Virus record (IMG/VR): IMGVR_UViG_3300021197_000293
Location: 1 to 42,591 of that record
From: a virus
DNA: 42,591 nucleotides
Reading direction: 5' to 3' (one strand)
Below the pieces are notes generated by a model. The model made no database searches, was not told where the DNA came from, and saw only the letters and a list, made by a program, of their open reading frames with translations. A program made the translations under genes and the position numbers. Positions 31,989 to 39,336 of the stretch are shown here, one piece after another (within the stretch, counting starts at the first letter, position 1; the number at the start of each line of letters is the position of its first letter).

Positions 31989-32663
31989 TTATGGCGCTGT
32001 ATAATCGTAATCAGCTTCGAGGACGATTTCGCCGTCTTCTGCTCTAATCACGTCTACCGATAAAAGTTCTAGCGTTTCGGCTTCCACCTGGGGCGAGAAC
32101 TCGTTAAATACTACACGAAGGGCTAATCTAGCGCCTACTATTTGTTGCATCTGGCGGCCGTCTAATTGCGGCTGGAAAACTGTAATAGACTGTGGCCAGC
32201 GTTGCCATACTAGGCCCTGCAGACCTAAATACGTGTATTCTGCAGCCATTAAGATATTACGTATTAATCGTAACGCCTTCTGGACTTCGAACGAGGCTTC
32301 TTTATCCCCGGGAATATGCCCGGTACCGCCGTCGTCTTTACTAAGGCCGTAGCCGTAGCAATCAATATTATAAACAGTTTCGGACGCTTGGCGTTCCGAT
32401 ATATTACTTTTACCTGGTGCGAAGTTAGAATTATCGTACCAAATATTTACGATAGGGCTTCGGTCTGTCTGCTCGTTAAGTAGCTGTTCCCAGGGGTTCG
32501 ACCGTTCCGTAAAAATTCTTAATTTCCAGTCGTCCGGATTCGGCTTTCCTGCCGTGGTAGCTAATGCTATCTGGCTGGCTACTTCCGTCGTTAGTATCGC
32601 GGCTATCTGGTCGCGGATAACTTCGAAATTATCTTGTTTATCTATTAACGTGGAAATAGTCAT
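31989..32663 (-). CDS. Tail terminator / completion protein (putative)
   Basis: 224 residues. IDKQDNFEVIRDQIAAILTT start, INVWYDN-like strand (VNIWYDNSNFA), then a domain with YNIDCYGYG and GARLALRVVFNEFSP. This fits the Gp37/lambda gpU-type terminators that cap the tube. The call rests on order, between FII-like and sheath. Confidence 0.65.
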   Translation of the reverse strand: MTISTLIDKQDNFEVIRDQIAAILTTEVASQIALATTAGKPNPDDWKLRIFTERSNPWEQLLNEQTDRSPIVNIWYDNSNFAPGKSNISERQASETVYNIDCYGYGLSKDDGGTGHIPGDKEASFEVQKALRLIRNILMAAEYTYLGLQGLVWQRWPQSITVFQPQLDGRQMQQIVGARLALRVVFNEFSPQVEAETLELLSVDVIRAEDGEIVLEADYDYTAP

Positions 32664-33043
32664 TATTCGTATAATTCCAGTAATAAAGTAACTAGGCCGA
32701 GCGCTCTATCTGGGTTAGATTGCGCTACTTTAAACTTAAAGGCGTTACCGTTAATATCGTTAAATTCTATAATCCAGGGCTTAATACCAGCGTCGGCAAT
32801 TCCCCGGGGCAGGGTTAGCCCTGCGGCTAAGATAGAAGATATACGTAGCGCTACGGACGCTAAACGGCCGCTTACGGCTTGCCCGGTGTCTGGGTCGATA
32901 ATCTGCGCGATATCGTCCGAGAAACCCGTAAGAGGTCGAACGGCCCCCGAAGGGTCCGTTACAGTAATCGGCCAACCGAAACCCGTAGCCTCATCTTCTA
33001 AGATAAGGCCGAGGTCGGATTCTGCTAGCTGGCGAATACTCAT
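32663..33043 (-). CDS. Head-tail connector, FII-like (putative)
   Basis: 126 residues; helical start, PITVTDPSGAVRPLTGFSDD and KFKVAQSNPDRALGLVTL. Length and order fit a lambda gpFII-type stopper that joins head to tail. Its TAATG junction with the next gene suggests coupling. Confidence 0.6.
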   Translation of the reverse strand: MSIRQLAESDLGLILEDEATGFGWPITVTDPSGAVRPLTGFSDDIAQIIDPDTGQAVSGRLASVALRISSILAAGLTLPRGIADAGIKPWIIEFNDINGNAFKFKVAQSNPDRALGLVTLLLELYE

Positions 33044-33046
33044 TTA

Positions 33047-33424
33047 CTAAGCCTTGCCTACGTGGCCGGACTTAACGAAAGCGTCTAACGCTTCCTTACC
33101 GCCTGCCAGGTCGTCGGCTTTGATTTCGTCGCCGTCTGCCAATAGTCCGCGCTTACTGGTTAAGCACTTACCCGGCATTACGAAAAAAGGCGGTTTTTCG
33201 CTAGGCTCGGCTTTCGCTTCGTCCGCTTTTTCCTTAGCTTCTGCGGCGGCTTTCGCTGCAGCGCCCGGCGTAAGGTCTTTGTCCGCTTCTTTCTTTTCGG
33301 CTTTTAGCTCGCTAAGAATATTAGCCAGTTCACCGTTATTTTTACCTTCGGTTTCTGGGGCGTCTTTTTCAAGCTCCGCCGAGATATCAGCGATAGCTTT
33401 AACTAAATCTTTATTACTTGGCAT
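33047..33424 (-). CDS. FI/FluMu-type head protein (putative)
   Basis: 125 residues: Lys/Glu/Ala-rich coiled-coil N-terminus (about 15-85) and a compact C-terminus FFVMPGKCLTSKRGLLADGD that resembles Mu/FluMu N-terminal-type small domains. Its place fits lambda gpFI, a packaging aid. Weakly defined. Confidence 0.55.
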   Translation of the reverse strand: MPSNKDLVKAIADISAELEKDAPETEGKNNGELANILSELKAEKKEADKDLTPGAAAKAAAEAKEKADEAKAEPSEKPPFFVMPGKCLTSKRGLLADGDEIKADDLAGGKEALDAFVKSGHVGKA

Positions 33425-33445
33425 GATGTTAGCCTCTAATAATTA

Positions 33446-33469
33446 AGCGCCCAGGTATTCCCGGGCGCT
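33446..33469 (-). terminator. Hairpin after the major capsid gene
   Basis: AGCGCCC and GGGCGCT pair with a ten-base loop. The downstream minus-strand sequence is AT-rich but lacks a long T run, so it may be a partial terminator or an mRNA-stabilising hairpin that raises capsid mRNA. Confidence 0.55.
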
Positions 33470-33479
33470 AAGGTTAAAA

Positions 33480-34577
33480 TTAAAGCTGAGTATCTAAACA
33501 GCCGAACGTATCGATAGCCGTAGGAATCATTAGCGGTCTAGCGCCGACGCCTCCGAATAACTGCTCGCCGTCATTAGATAGCCATGCGTTCGTAAACAAG
33601 TCCATACCGCCGGCTGCATTACTAACGCGACCTGGTAGCTCTGGTAGCAAGCCTGTAGCTTGTCCGCCGACTAACGCGCCGATATTAGGGATAGCGCCGA
33701 ATGTGGCGTCCATGCGACCAGAAGAAGCACGTACGACAATCTTACCAGGGTCTAGGAACTGGGTTTTAACGCCGCTTTGTGGGTCTTTATAGCGACCGCC
33801 ATAAGTCCACACGTCATAGCGATAATTGCCGATTTCTACAATACCTCGGAAGGTTCCGCCGTTACCGCGCATATCCATAGGCGAAATAGTGCCTAGGTCG
33901 ATACGTCGGATATCAAAGCGTTTTTGTATTTCGTCGTCGCTAATAAAGTTTTCGAAAGCGTCGATACCCATAAGTAGTTGGTCTGGGTCCGCTAGGCCGT
34001 CGTTACGTACAACTTCCGCCAGGGCGTTAATATCCGCGACTTTCTGCAAGCCTGTAGCAGTAGCCCAGGAAGTGCCGGCCGTTGGGAAATGCGTAGCTTT
34101 CGGCTTGTAATCAAGCGTATACAGCGCGTTACCGTTGCTATCCGTAAGCGTAACCGTACCGGTTTGTAAAACTTGCGACGCTTGTACTTCGATAGCGCGG
34201 CGGATTTTACGTTCGATTTTAGTCATACCGTTAAACATACGTAGAATAATGTTCGCTCTAAAGTCCGGAGACTGGAACGGGTCTTGTCCTGGCATACGTT
34301 TAATAAGGTCGAACGAATTAATAGGTAGTGCTTCCTTATGGATAGGAGGCTTAAAACCTTTATTCGTATACAGGTCTTCGGAGTTCATACGGTAGCCCGT
34401 ACTTAGGTCCTGGATAACGATAGAGATATCTTCGTCGCTACGTACGATATCGATTTCCACTTCTTCCGAAGTATGGAAGTTTTCCGGCGGGCTTTGGAAT
34501 AATCCCGAAAGGAATAACGTAGGCTGCGCCATTTGCATGTATGCCTTAAGCATACGTTTAGTAGTTGAACCGCTCAT
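33480..34577 (-). CDS. Major capsid protein (lambda gpE-like)
   Basis: 365 residues. MLKAYMQMAQPTLFLSGLFQ start, SEEVEIDIVRSDEDISIVI, NSFDLIKRMPGQDPF and the C-terminal half with FDIRRIDLGTISPMDMRGNG fit the lambda gpE family with the HK97 fold. It forms the shell; the decoration protein gene lies directly upstream. Its codon use suggests high expression. Confidence 0.93.
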   Translation of the reverse strand: MSGSTTKRMLKAYMQMAQPTLFLSGLFQSPPENFHTSEEVEIDIVRSDEDISIVIQDLSTGYRMNSEDLYTNKGFKPPIHKEALPINSFDLIKRMPGQDPFQSPDFRANIILRMFNGMTKIERKIRRAIEVQASQVLQTGTVTLTDSNGNALYTLDYKPKATHFPTAGTSWATATGLQKVADINALAEVVRNDGLADPDQLLMGIDAFENFISDDEIQKRFDIRRIDLGTISPMDMRGNGGTFRGIVEIGNYRYDVWTYGGRYKDPQSGVKTQFLDPGKIVVRASSGRMDATFGAIPNIGALVGGQATGLLPELPGRVSNAAGGMDLFTNAWLSNDGEQLFGGVGARPLMIPTAIDTFGCLDTQL

Positions 34578-34588
34578 GCTATGCGCTC

Positions 34589-34990
34589 CTATTGGTTATC
34601 AAGAATGTTTAATTCTTGAACGTCGATTGATACGAGGGAGTAGTCGCGCAATTGGTCAAGGACCGCCGCGTCTACGTTGCTACCGTCGCCGTCGGCGTCG
34701 ATAATTAAGCGTTCGGCACGAACTGAGCCCGAAACCATATCGCGGATACTTTCGTCGCCAGCGCCAGCCGCTTCTACGTCGTAAGTTAGGACCGCTTTAG
34801 GGATTCCGTTTTCGTTAGTTACGCCGCCTTTAACAAAAGGGACCAACTTAAGCGAAACTGAATCGCGCGCCAGGATAGTACCTTCGACAACTGTAGCCGC
34901 ACCCGCAAAGGTAAGGAGGTCGTCGCGGAACTCGCCGTCTTTAAGGATTACGCTACCTAAATCCACATTAGTAACTGTCAAATTAGCCAT
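34589..34990 (-). CDS. Head decoration protein (lambda gpD-like)
   Basis: 133 residues; VVEGTILARDSVSLKLVPF and KAVLTYDVEAAGAGDESIRD are the gpD-type beta core. It binds the three-fold sites of the expanded shell and stabilises it. Confidence 0.88.
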   Translation of the reverse strand: MANLTVTNVDLGSVILKDGEFRDDLLTFAGAATVVEGTILARDSVSLKLVPFVKGGVTNENGIPKAVLTYDVEAAGAGDESIRDMVSGSVRAERLIIDADGDGSNVDAAVLDQLRDYSLVSIDVQELNILDNQ

Positions 34991-34996
34991 GGTAGC

Positions 34997-35341
34997 TTAC
35001 TCCCCTAAACCGAGTTTAGCTTCGATAAGGCTAGCAACGTCGCCGCCTTGGTCTCCGCTATCGTCTTGTGCGTTGGCGTTGTCGCCGGCGTTAGCGCCCG
35101 CGTCGTCGTCCTGGCGGCTGGCTACATCACTGCGGTTCATTCCTGCAGTCATATACGTAGCTTGTAAAGTAGCCGTCATTTCTGAGCCTTCTTTAATTGC
35201 CGACGCTGCCGTCTTCATATCGCCCGAACTTTCGCCCATCATTAAATGAGCCGTTACGCGGTCGCGTTCTTGTGTAGTACCCTGTTGCACCGCCGCCGCG
35301 AAAGTTTCGGGGTGCTGGGCCTGTAGTTGTTTAAGGTCCAT
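34997..35341 (-). CDS. Internal scaffold (Nu3-like), in-frame within the protease gene
   Basis: An in-frame ATG at codon 274 of the protease gene (35341) has GGAGG eight bases upstream. It would yield a separate 114-residue, acidic, helical protein (MDLKQLQAQHPETFAAAVQQ start), as lambda Nu3 does from within gene C. It should scaffold the procapsid and be removed by the protease. Confidence 0.75.
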   Translation of the reverse strand: MDLKQLQAQHPETFAAAVQQGTTQERDRVTAHLMMGESSGDMKTAASAIKEGSEMTATLQATYMTAGMNRSDVASRQDDDAGANAGDNANAQDDSGDQGGDVASLIEAKLGLGE

Positions 35342-36160
35342 GTTATTGGCCTCCGGTTGGTTCCCGCTGTTGGCGGTGGTTGTTTTGGTACTCTTAACTG
35401 CTTTAAGCGACGGGGCCGCTACCGCGTCAATCATACCGCGCTTTAATGCTTCGTTCGCTAGGACTGTAGAGCCCTGGCCGAAGTCGGCGTTAACTTTATC
35501 GACCGAGGTATTACGACCGTCGGCGATTGCATCGACAAAAATTTCGTGCATTGCGTCGAGTTCTTCCCGGACCATAGCCTTACCTTCTTCGGTGGTTACG
35601 TCTGGGCGCTTCTTCGGCGCTTCTGTACTGGTAATACTAATTTCGTTTTCGTCTACCATAAAGGTAGCTACGACGCCTACGCTTCCGATTCGCGCGGCGA
35701 TATTGGACGCGACTACTTCGTCCGCCTGGCTGGCAATGGCAAAAGCCGCCGAGGCGCCGACGTTAGAAATAACCGCTTTAGTAGGTTTTTTAGCGGCTTG
35801 AATAGCTGCCAAAGTATCGAACAGGCCGTCGAAATGGCCGCCCGGGCTATCGATAGCCAGGGTAATATCGCTAACCGCGTCGTCTTGCTCCGCTGCAGCG
35901 ATAGCCGAAATAATTTCGGGGTAAGTGGTGTTTCCGCCACCGAATAACATAGCTAAAAAGCTGGGCGCTTTAGTAATAACGCCTTTAACGGAAATTTCCG
36001 CACTACTACCAGCAACGGTTAATAGTCTGTTATCGTTTGCGGAGACGTCGCCATTACCGAAACGCGCTTCGAATTGCGCTTGTTGTTCTGCCGAAGGCGT
36101 AAAGCCGGCTTTCTGGGCCTGCTGTATTGCTTGGCGGACACTAGCTTCTAGTAGCCACAT
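34997..36160 (-). CDS. Prohead protease-scaffold fusion (S49 / lambda gpC-like)
   Basis: 387 residues. The SppA-type core has SVKGVI, DSPGGHFDG at 104-112 and NVGASAAFAIAS with the likely nucleophile Ser137, then ARIGSVGVVATF. The last 114 residues form the scaffold, also made alone from an internal start. It matures the prohead. AGGAG lies about ten bases before the ATG at 36160; the promoter at 36185-36213 is directly upstream. Confidence 0.92.
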   Translation of the reverse strand: MWLLEASVRQAIQQAQKAGFTPSAEQQAQFEARFGNGDVSANDNRLLTVAGSSAEISVKGVITKAPSFLAMLFGGGNTTYPEIISAIAAAEQDDAVSDITLAIDSPGGHFDGLFDTLAAIQAAKKPTKAVISNVGASAAFAIASQADEVVASNIAARIGSVGVVATFMVDENEISITSTEAPKKRPDVTTEEGKAMVREELDAMHEIFVDAIADGRNTSVDKVNADFGQGSTVLANEALKRGMIDAVAAPSLKAVKSTKTTTANSGNQPEANNMDLKQLQAQHPETFAAAVQQGTTQERDRVTAHLMMGESSGDMKTAASAIKEGSEMTATLQATYMTAGMNRSDVASRQDDDAGANAGDNANAQDDSGDQGGDVASLIEAKLGLGE

Positions 36161-36184
36161 AAATAAAATTCTCCTGTTATACGC

Positions 36185-36213
36185 ATATTAACCCGTATTG
36201 CCGGCTTCGTCAA
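36185..36213 (-). promoter_or_regulatory. Minus-strand promoter for protease and capsid genes
   Basis: TTGACG (36213-36208), 17-base spacer, TAATAT (36190-36185). The -35 sits in TGACG-AAGC-CGGCA (36199-36212), the operator repeat with one mismatch. It starts expression of protease, scaffold, decoration and capsid genes. Confidence 0.75.
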
Positions 36214-36215
36214 AA

Positions 36216-37349
36216 TTACTGATTTATTGCGTAAAAAGTTATTTGTGCCGAAGGCGCGTCGGGGACGTTAAGCGCTTGTAGCGCTGCGCTAGGTACTCCG
36301 ACTCTTAGGTCCCCGCTGTCGTTACCGGTGCTACTCCTGGCGAATCTATTTCGTAGTTTAGTCCCTGCGGGTACTTGTAAGTTTGATAGGTCGAAAAATA
36401 CTACGGTATCACTGGAACTATTTAGGGGTATATCTACCGCCGAGCCTAGGACGTTCCACGTAGCGCCGTCGTCGACGCTGATTTCCGCCCAGAAAAATAA
36501 CTCGCTGACACCCGAAGCGCCGGCCCTTCCCGCTCGGAATCTTTGTTTTATTGACCAGAAAAGAGGGTCGATAACTGTTATAACCCCGTCTACCCCGACC
36601 GTAGCGCCACCGTTGGAGGTCGTCCCACCCGCGCCGAATGTTACGGTTTGGGGGGTGTCTAACGCTCCGACTTGGAGGTCTGGGCTTAAAAAAGTGCCTT
36701 GAGGCGTGTACCCTATTGTTTCCTGGGCTGCGCCGCGAGCGCTCCCGCCCCCGCCAGCATTACCCGGATTAAATGGCGCGCTAGCTGCAGGTACTTTTAT
36801 GGTGCCGGCTTTCTTTTTCTTGCCGTCAAGGAAGACGAAAAGTTCGTTATTATTTAGCTGTACGTCGGTAACGCTTACGCCGTTTTTACCTGGTGCGCCA
36901 GTTTTACCCCGTTGTGGGTTCGGCATTTTCTTAGCGACTTCTTCGGCCGTGGGGCTTACTCCGTCTTTCGGTACCGGTAATAATTTAGCCGCCGCTTCTG
37001 CGATAGCTTTAGGGTCCGGGCTTACGCCGTCCTTCGGCTTCTCGATTTTAGCGAGTACAACGTCGGCGACGTCTCGAACGGAAGGCGGTACCGCGTCGCG
37101 GCCAGGCTTCGGTTCTGGTATCAGTTTAGCCGCTGCTTCTGCTACGGCCTGCGGGTCCGGGCTTACGCCGTCTTTAGGCGCCGGTATTTTTTCCAGGACT
37201 GCGCTAACGATTTCGTCCGGGTCCGGGCTTACGCCGTCTTTACCATGCTGTACTACTTGGCGGACTTTCTCTATACGCTGTACGTCGCCTTTAAGGGCGG
37301 TAACTTCCTGGCGTAGCAGGCTAAACGCTTTCGCTAATTTAGTTAGCAT
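36216..37349 (-). CDS. Putative head fibre / decoration protein with KDGVSPDP repeats
   Basis: 377 residues. N-terminal coiled coil (1-35), then five to six units of about 22-26 residues, each starting PKDGVSPDP and followed by an Ala/Glu helix (35-165), a KTGAPGKNGVS collagen-like piece, a Gly-rich hinge and a C-terminal beta-sandwich-like domain (about 225-377; FFDLSNLQVPAGTKLRNRF). This looks like a trimeric fibre. It lies between portal and protease, where lambda has no such gene. A virion fibre role is inference. Confidence 0.6.
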   Translation of the reverse strand: MLTKLAKAFSLLRQEVTALKGDVQRIEKVRQVVQHGKDGVSPDPDEIVSAVLEKIPAPKDGVSPDPQAVAEAAAKLIPEPKPGRDAVPPSVRDVADVVLAKIEKPKDGVSPDPKAIAEAAAKLLPVPKDGVSPTAEEVAKKMPNPQRGKTGAPGKNGVSVTDVQLNNNELFVFLDGKKKKAGTIKVPAASAPFNPGNAGGGGSARGAAQETIGYTPQGTFLSPDLQVGALDTPQTVTFGAGGTTSNGGATVGVDGVITVIDPLFWSIKQRFRAGRAGASGVSELFFWAEISVDDGATWNVLGSAVDIPLNSSSDTVVFFDLSNLQVPAGTKLRNRFARSSTGNDSGDLRVGVPSAALQALNVPDAPSAQITFYAINQ

Positions 37350-39027
37350 TAACGACCCCTTTATCTTCTAAATAATCGTCAAGCATAGCTTCGATTTCTT
37401 CCATGTTATCCATGGTTTCGATAGCGTCTGTAGCCACATCTTCGCCGAATTCTTGTTTAAACTCGGCTATAGGTCTGGCGGCCTCGACTTTAAGCTCGTT
37501 TTCGCGCTTAAGTCGTTTAATATTTTTAGTAAATTTCGTACCCGTGGTAATACGTGCTTCCCTGGCGTTGGTGGACCAGCCTTCTTCGATTAGGATTTTA
37601 GAGCCCTTAGCCTGCTTTAGCATATCGGTAGAAGGCTTAATCGAGCCGTACCAGTCGGTAGCGGTCCAGGCGCCGAAGACGTCGTATTCGTTAGGGTTGC
37701 GCCACGACTGTAGGAGCCCGGGCGCTGTAATTTTTTGGAGTAGCGTTTCGCTAAGTAGCCATTCGATATAAATAGGCGTACAGAATGTTTCGCCGAAGTC
37801 GCCCCAGGTGCGGTTAATAGCGATTTTAAATTCGTTAATAGCCGCCTGGCTGGCGCTGTAGTTATTCGAAAAGGATAGGCGTAATACTTCGGGCGGTATC
37901 TCTAAGGTCCACGCTACGGCCTGGATAATGGCTTCTTCGAACGTGCCGAAGTTTACGTCGGTACCTTGCCCGCCCATAAGGACCGGTTTTTCCCCGGTCT
38001 GTAGTTCTTCCATAACCAGCCCGGGTATCTGGCTAGCCATATTAAATTTACGTGTACCGCCGTCGCTATCGGTCGTAACGGCTTGGTCTCTACGTACGGC
38101 GCCACCAGTTACCGGTAGCGTCCCCATTTTATCCTCGCCCTTCTCGATAAACATAGCCATTATTGAGTTAATAACGGCCTTACGTTGTACCGAATCGCGG
38201 TAGCGGTCGATTTCCTTTAACGACTGCATAACGATAGCTAGCAAAGGCTGGCCGCGTAGGTCGTCGAGGCGTTTATCGGTTCCGTATACTAACCAGGATA
38301 TTTTACGGCCTGATTTTTCACCGACTGCCGGGATACGTTTACTACCGCCGTCGTCTTGCTTAATCCAGTGGGCGACCACACGGCCGACGCTGTCAAGTTC
38401 GACGCCGTGGCGTATCTTGTGGCCTTTACGTAGGTTACCGGCTTCGCCTAGCGGGGTGCGTACTTTGCTCCCGCTAATTAGCTGTACCATGGGTAACTTA
38501 GTTTGCTGGGACTGCCTTACAACGACTAAGACGTCGCCGCTAATTAAGGCTTCCATACGTGCGGCGCGCTGAATAGCTCCGAACGTCGATTTTTTCTTCC
38601 AGTCGCATAGCTCCGGGCCTTTAGCCCAAATACCGAAACGGGTTTCTACGGTCTCGGTCCACTCGTTAAGGCTTTCTTCCGGGACGCCGATAATAGCTTC
38701 GTCCGGGCAGGCCTCGGGATTTAAACCGGTGTTAATTTCGTTAGTTACTAAGCGGCGGATAATACCGCGAGCGTATAAATTTTCGTTAAATAATTGCGTA
38801 GACCTGGCGCGAAGCGTCCAGTAGTCGACGTCTTGAATTTGAGTAGCACCAAAACCGCCGAAGAACTTACCGCCGTCGAAAATAGAGTTTTCCCAGGGGG
38901 ACGGGGAAGTCTGGCCGGCGTATGCGGAAGGCTGCTGTAGGTTGTCCAGGGAAACAGGCAAAGCGCCCGAAACGTGTTCGAACGACCCGTCGTTCTTAAG
39001 TCGAAAACGTGGCTTATCTTCTACCAT
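37339..39027 (-). CDS. Portal protein (lambda gpB-like)
   Basis: 562 residues. RIIRRLVTNEINTG-type wing (YARGIIRRLVTNEINTGLN), IDRYRDSVQRKAVINS crown and clip region, PPEVLRLSFSNNYSASQAA. It forms the portal ring that terL docks on. The C-terminus is acidic and overlaps the next gene by 11 bases. Confidence 0.93.
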   Translation of the reverse strand: MVEDKPRFRLKNDGSFEHVSGALPVSLDNLQQPSAYAGQTSPSPWENSIFDGGKFFGGFGATQIQDVDYWTLRARSTQLFNENLYARGIIRRLVTNEINTGLNPEACPDEAIIGVPEESLNEWTETVETRFGIWAKGPELCDWKKKSTFGAIQRAARMEALISGDVLVVVRQSQQTKLPMVQLISGSKVRTPLGEAGNLRKGHKIRHGVELDSVGRVVAHWIKQDDGGSKRIPAVGEKSGRKISWLVYGTDKRLDDLRGQPLLAIVMQSLKEIDRYRDSVQRKAVINSIMAMFIEKGEDKMGTLPVTGGAVRRDQAVTTDSDGGTRKFNMASQIPGLVMEELQTGEKPVLMGGQGTDVNFGTFEEAIIQAVAWTLEIPPEVLRLSFSNNYSASQAAINEFKIAINRTWGDFGETFCTPIYIEWLLSETLLQKITAPGLLQSWRNPNEYDVFGAWTATDWYGSIKPSTDMLKQAKGSKILIEEGWSTNAREARITTGTKFTKNIKRLKRENELKVEAARPIAEFKQEFGEDVATDAIETMDNMEEIEAMLDDYLEDKGVVNAN

Positions 39028-39272
39028 GCTGGCCTCGCTGTTACGGTACCGCTACCGTTAAGCCGAGCTTCCAAAGTGGCGCACCGGTTATATAGCGAAT
39101 CGATAGTCTTCTGTATGGCGTCTAAGTCCAGTTTCGTAACAGTCTGGCGACTCTGCCCGGTATCGAGCGTATACGACTGTACGCCGCCCGCTAATGCGAG
39201 CGCGGCGTCTTCATACGCTACTATTTGTAGCTTAGTCGCATCTATTCGGCCTTGGATAAAAGTACGGTCCAT
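39021..39272 (-). CDS. Head-tail joining protein (gpW-like, DUF6148 type)
   Basis: 83 residues: helical N-terminus, a QSYTLDTGQSRQTVTKLDLD beta hairpin and a C-terminal helix TIDSLYNRCATLEARLNG. This is the lambda gpW plan, and the place between terL and portal fits. It plugs the portal after packaging. Confidence 0.82.
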   Translation of the reverse strand: MDRTFIQGRIDATKLQIVAYEDAALALAGGVQSYTLDTGQSRQTVTKLDLDAIQKTIDSLYNRCATLEARLNGSGTVTARPAW

Positions 39273-39336
39273 TACATGACTACGCCCTGAAAGTTACAGT
39301 TAAAAAGGTATTTCTATAGACCTACAGTATACCCAT

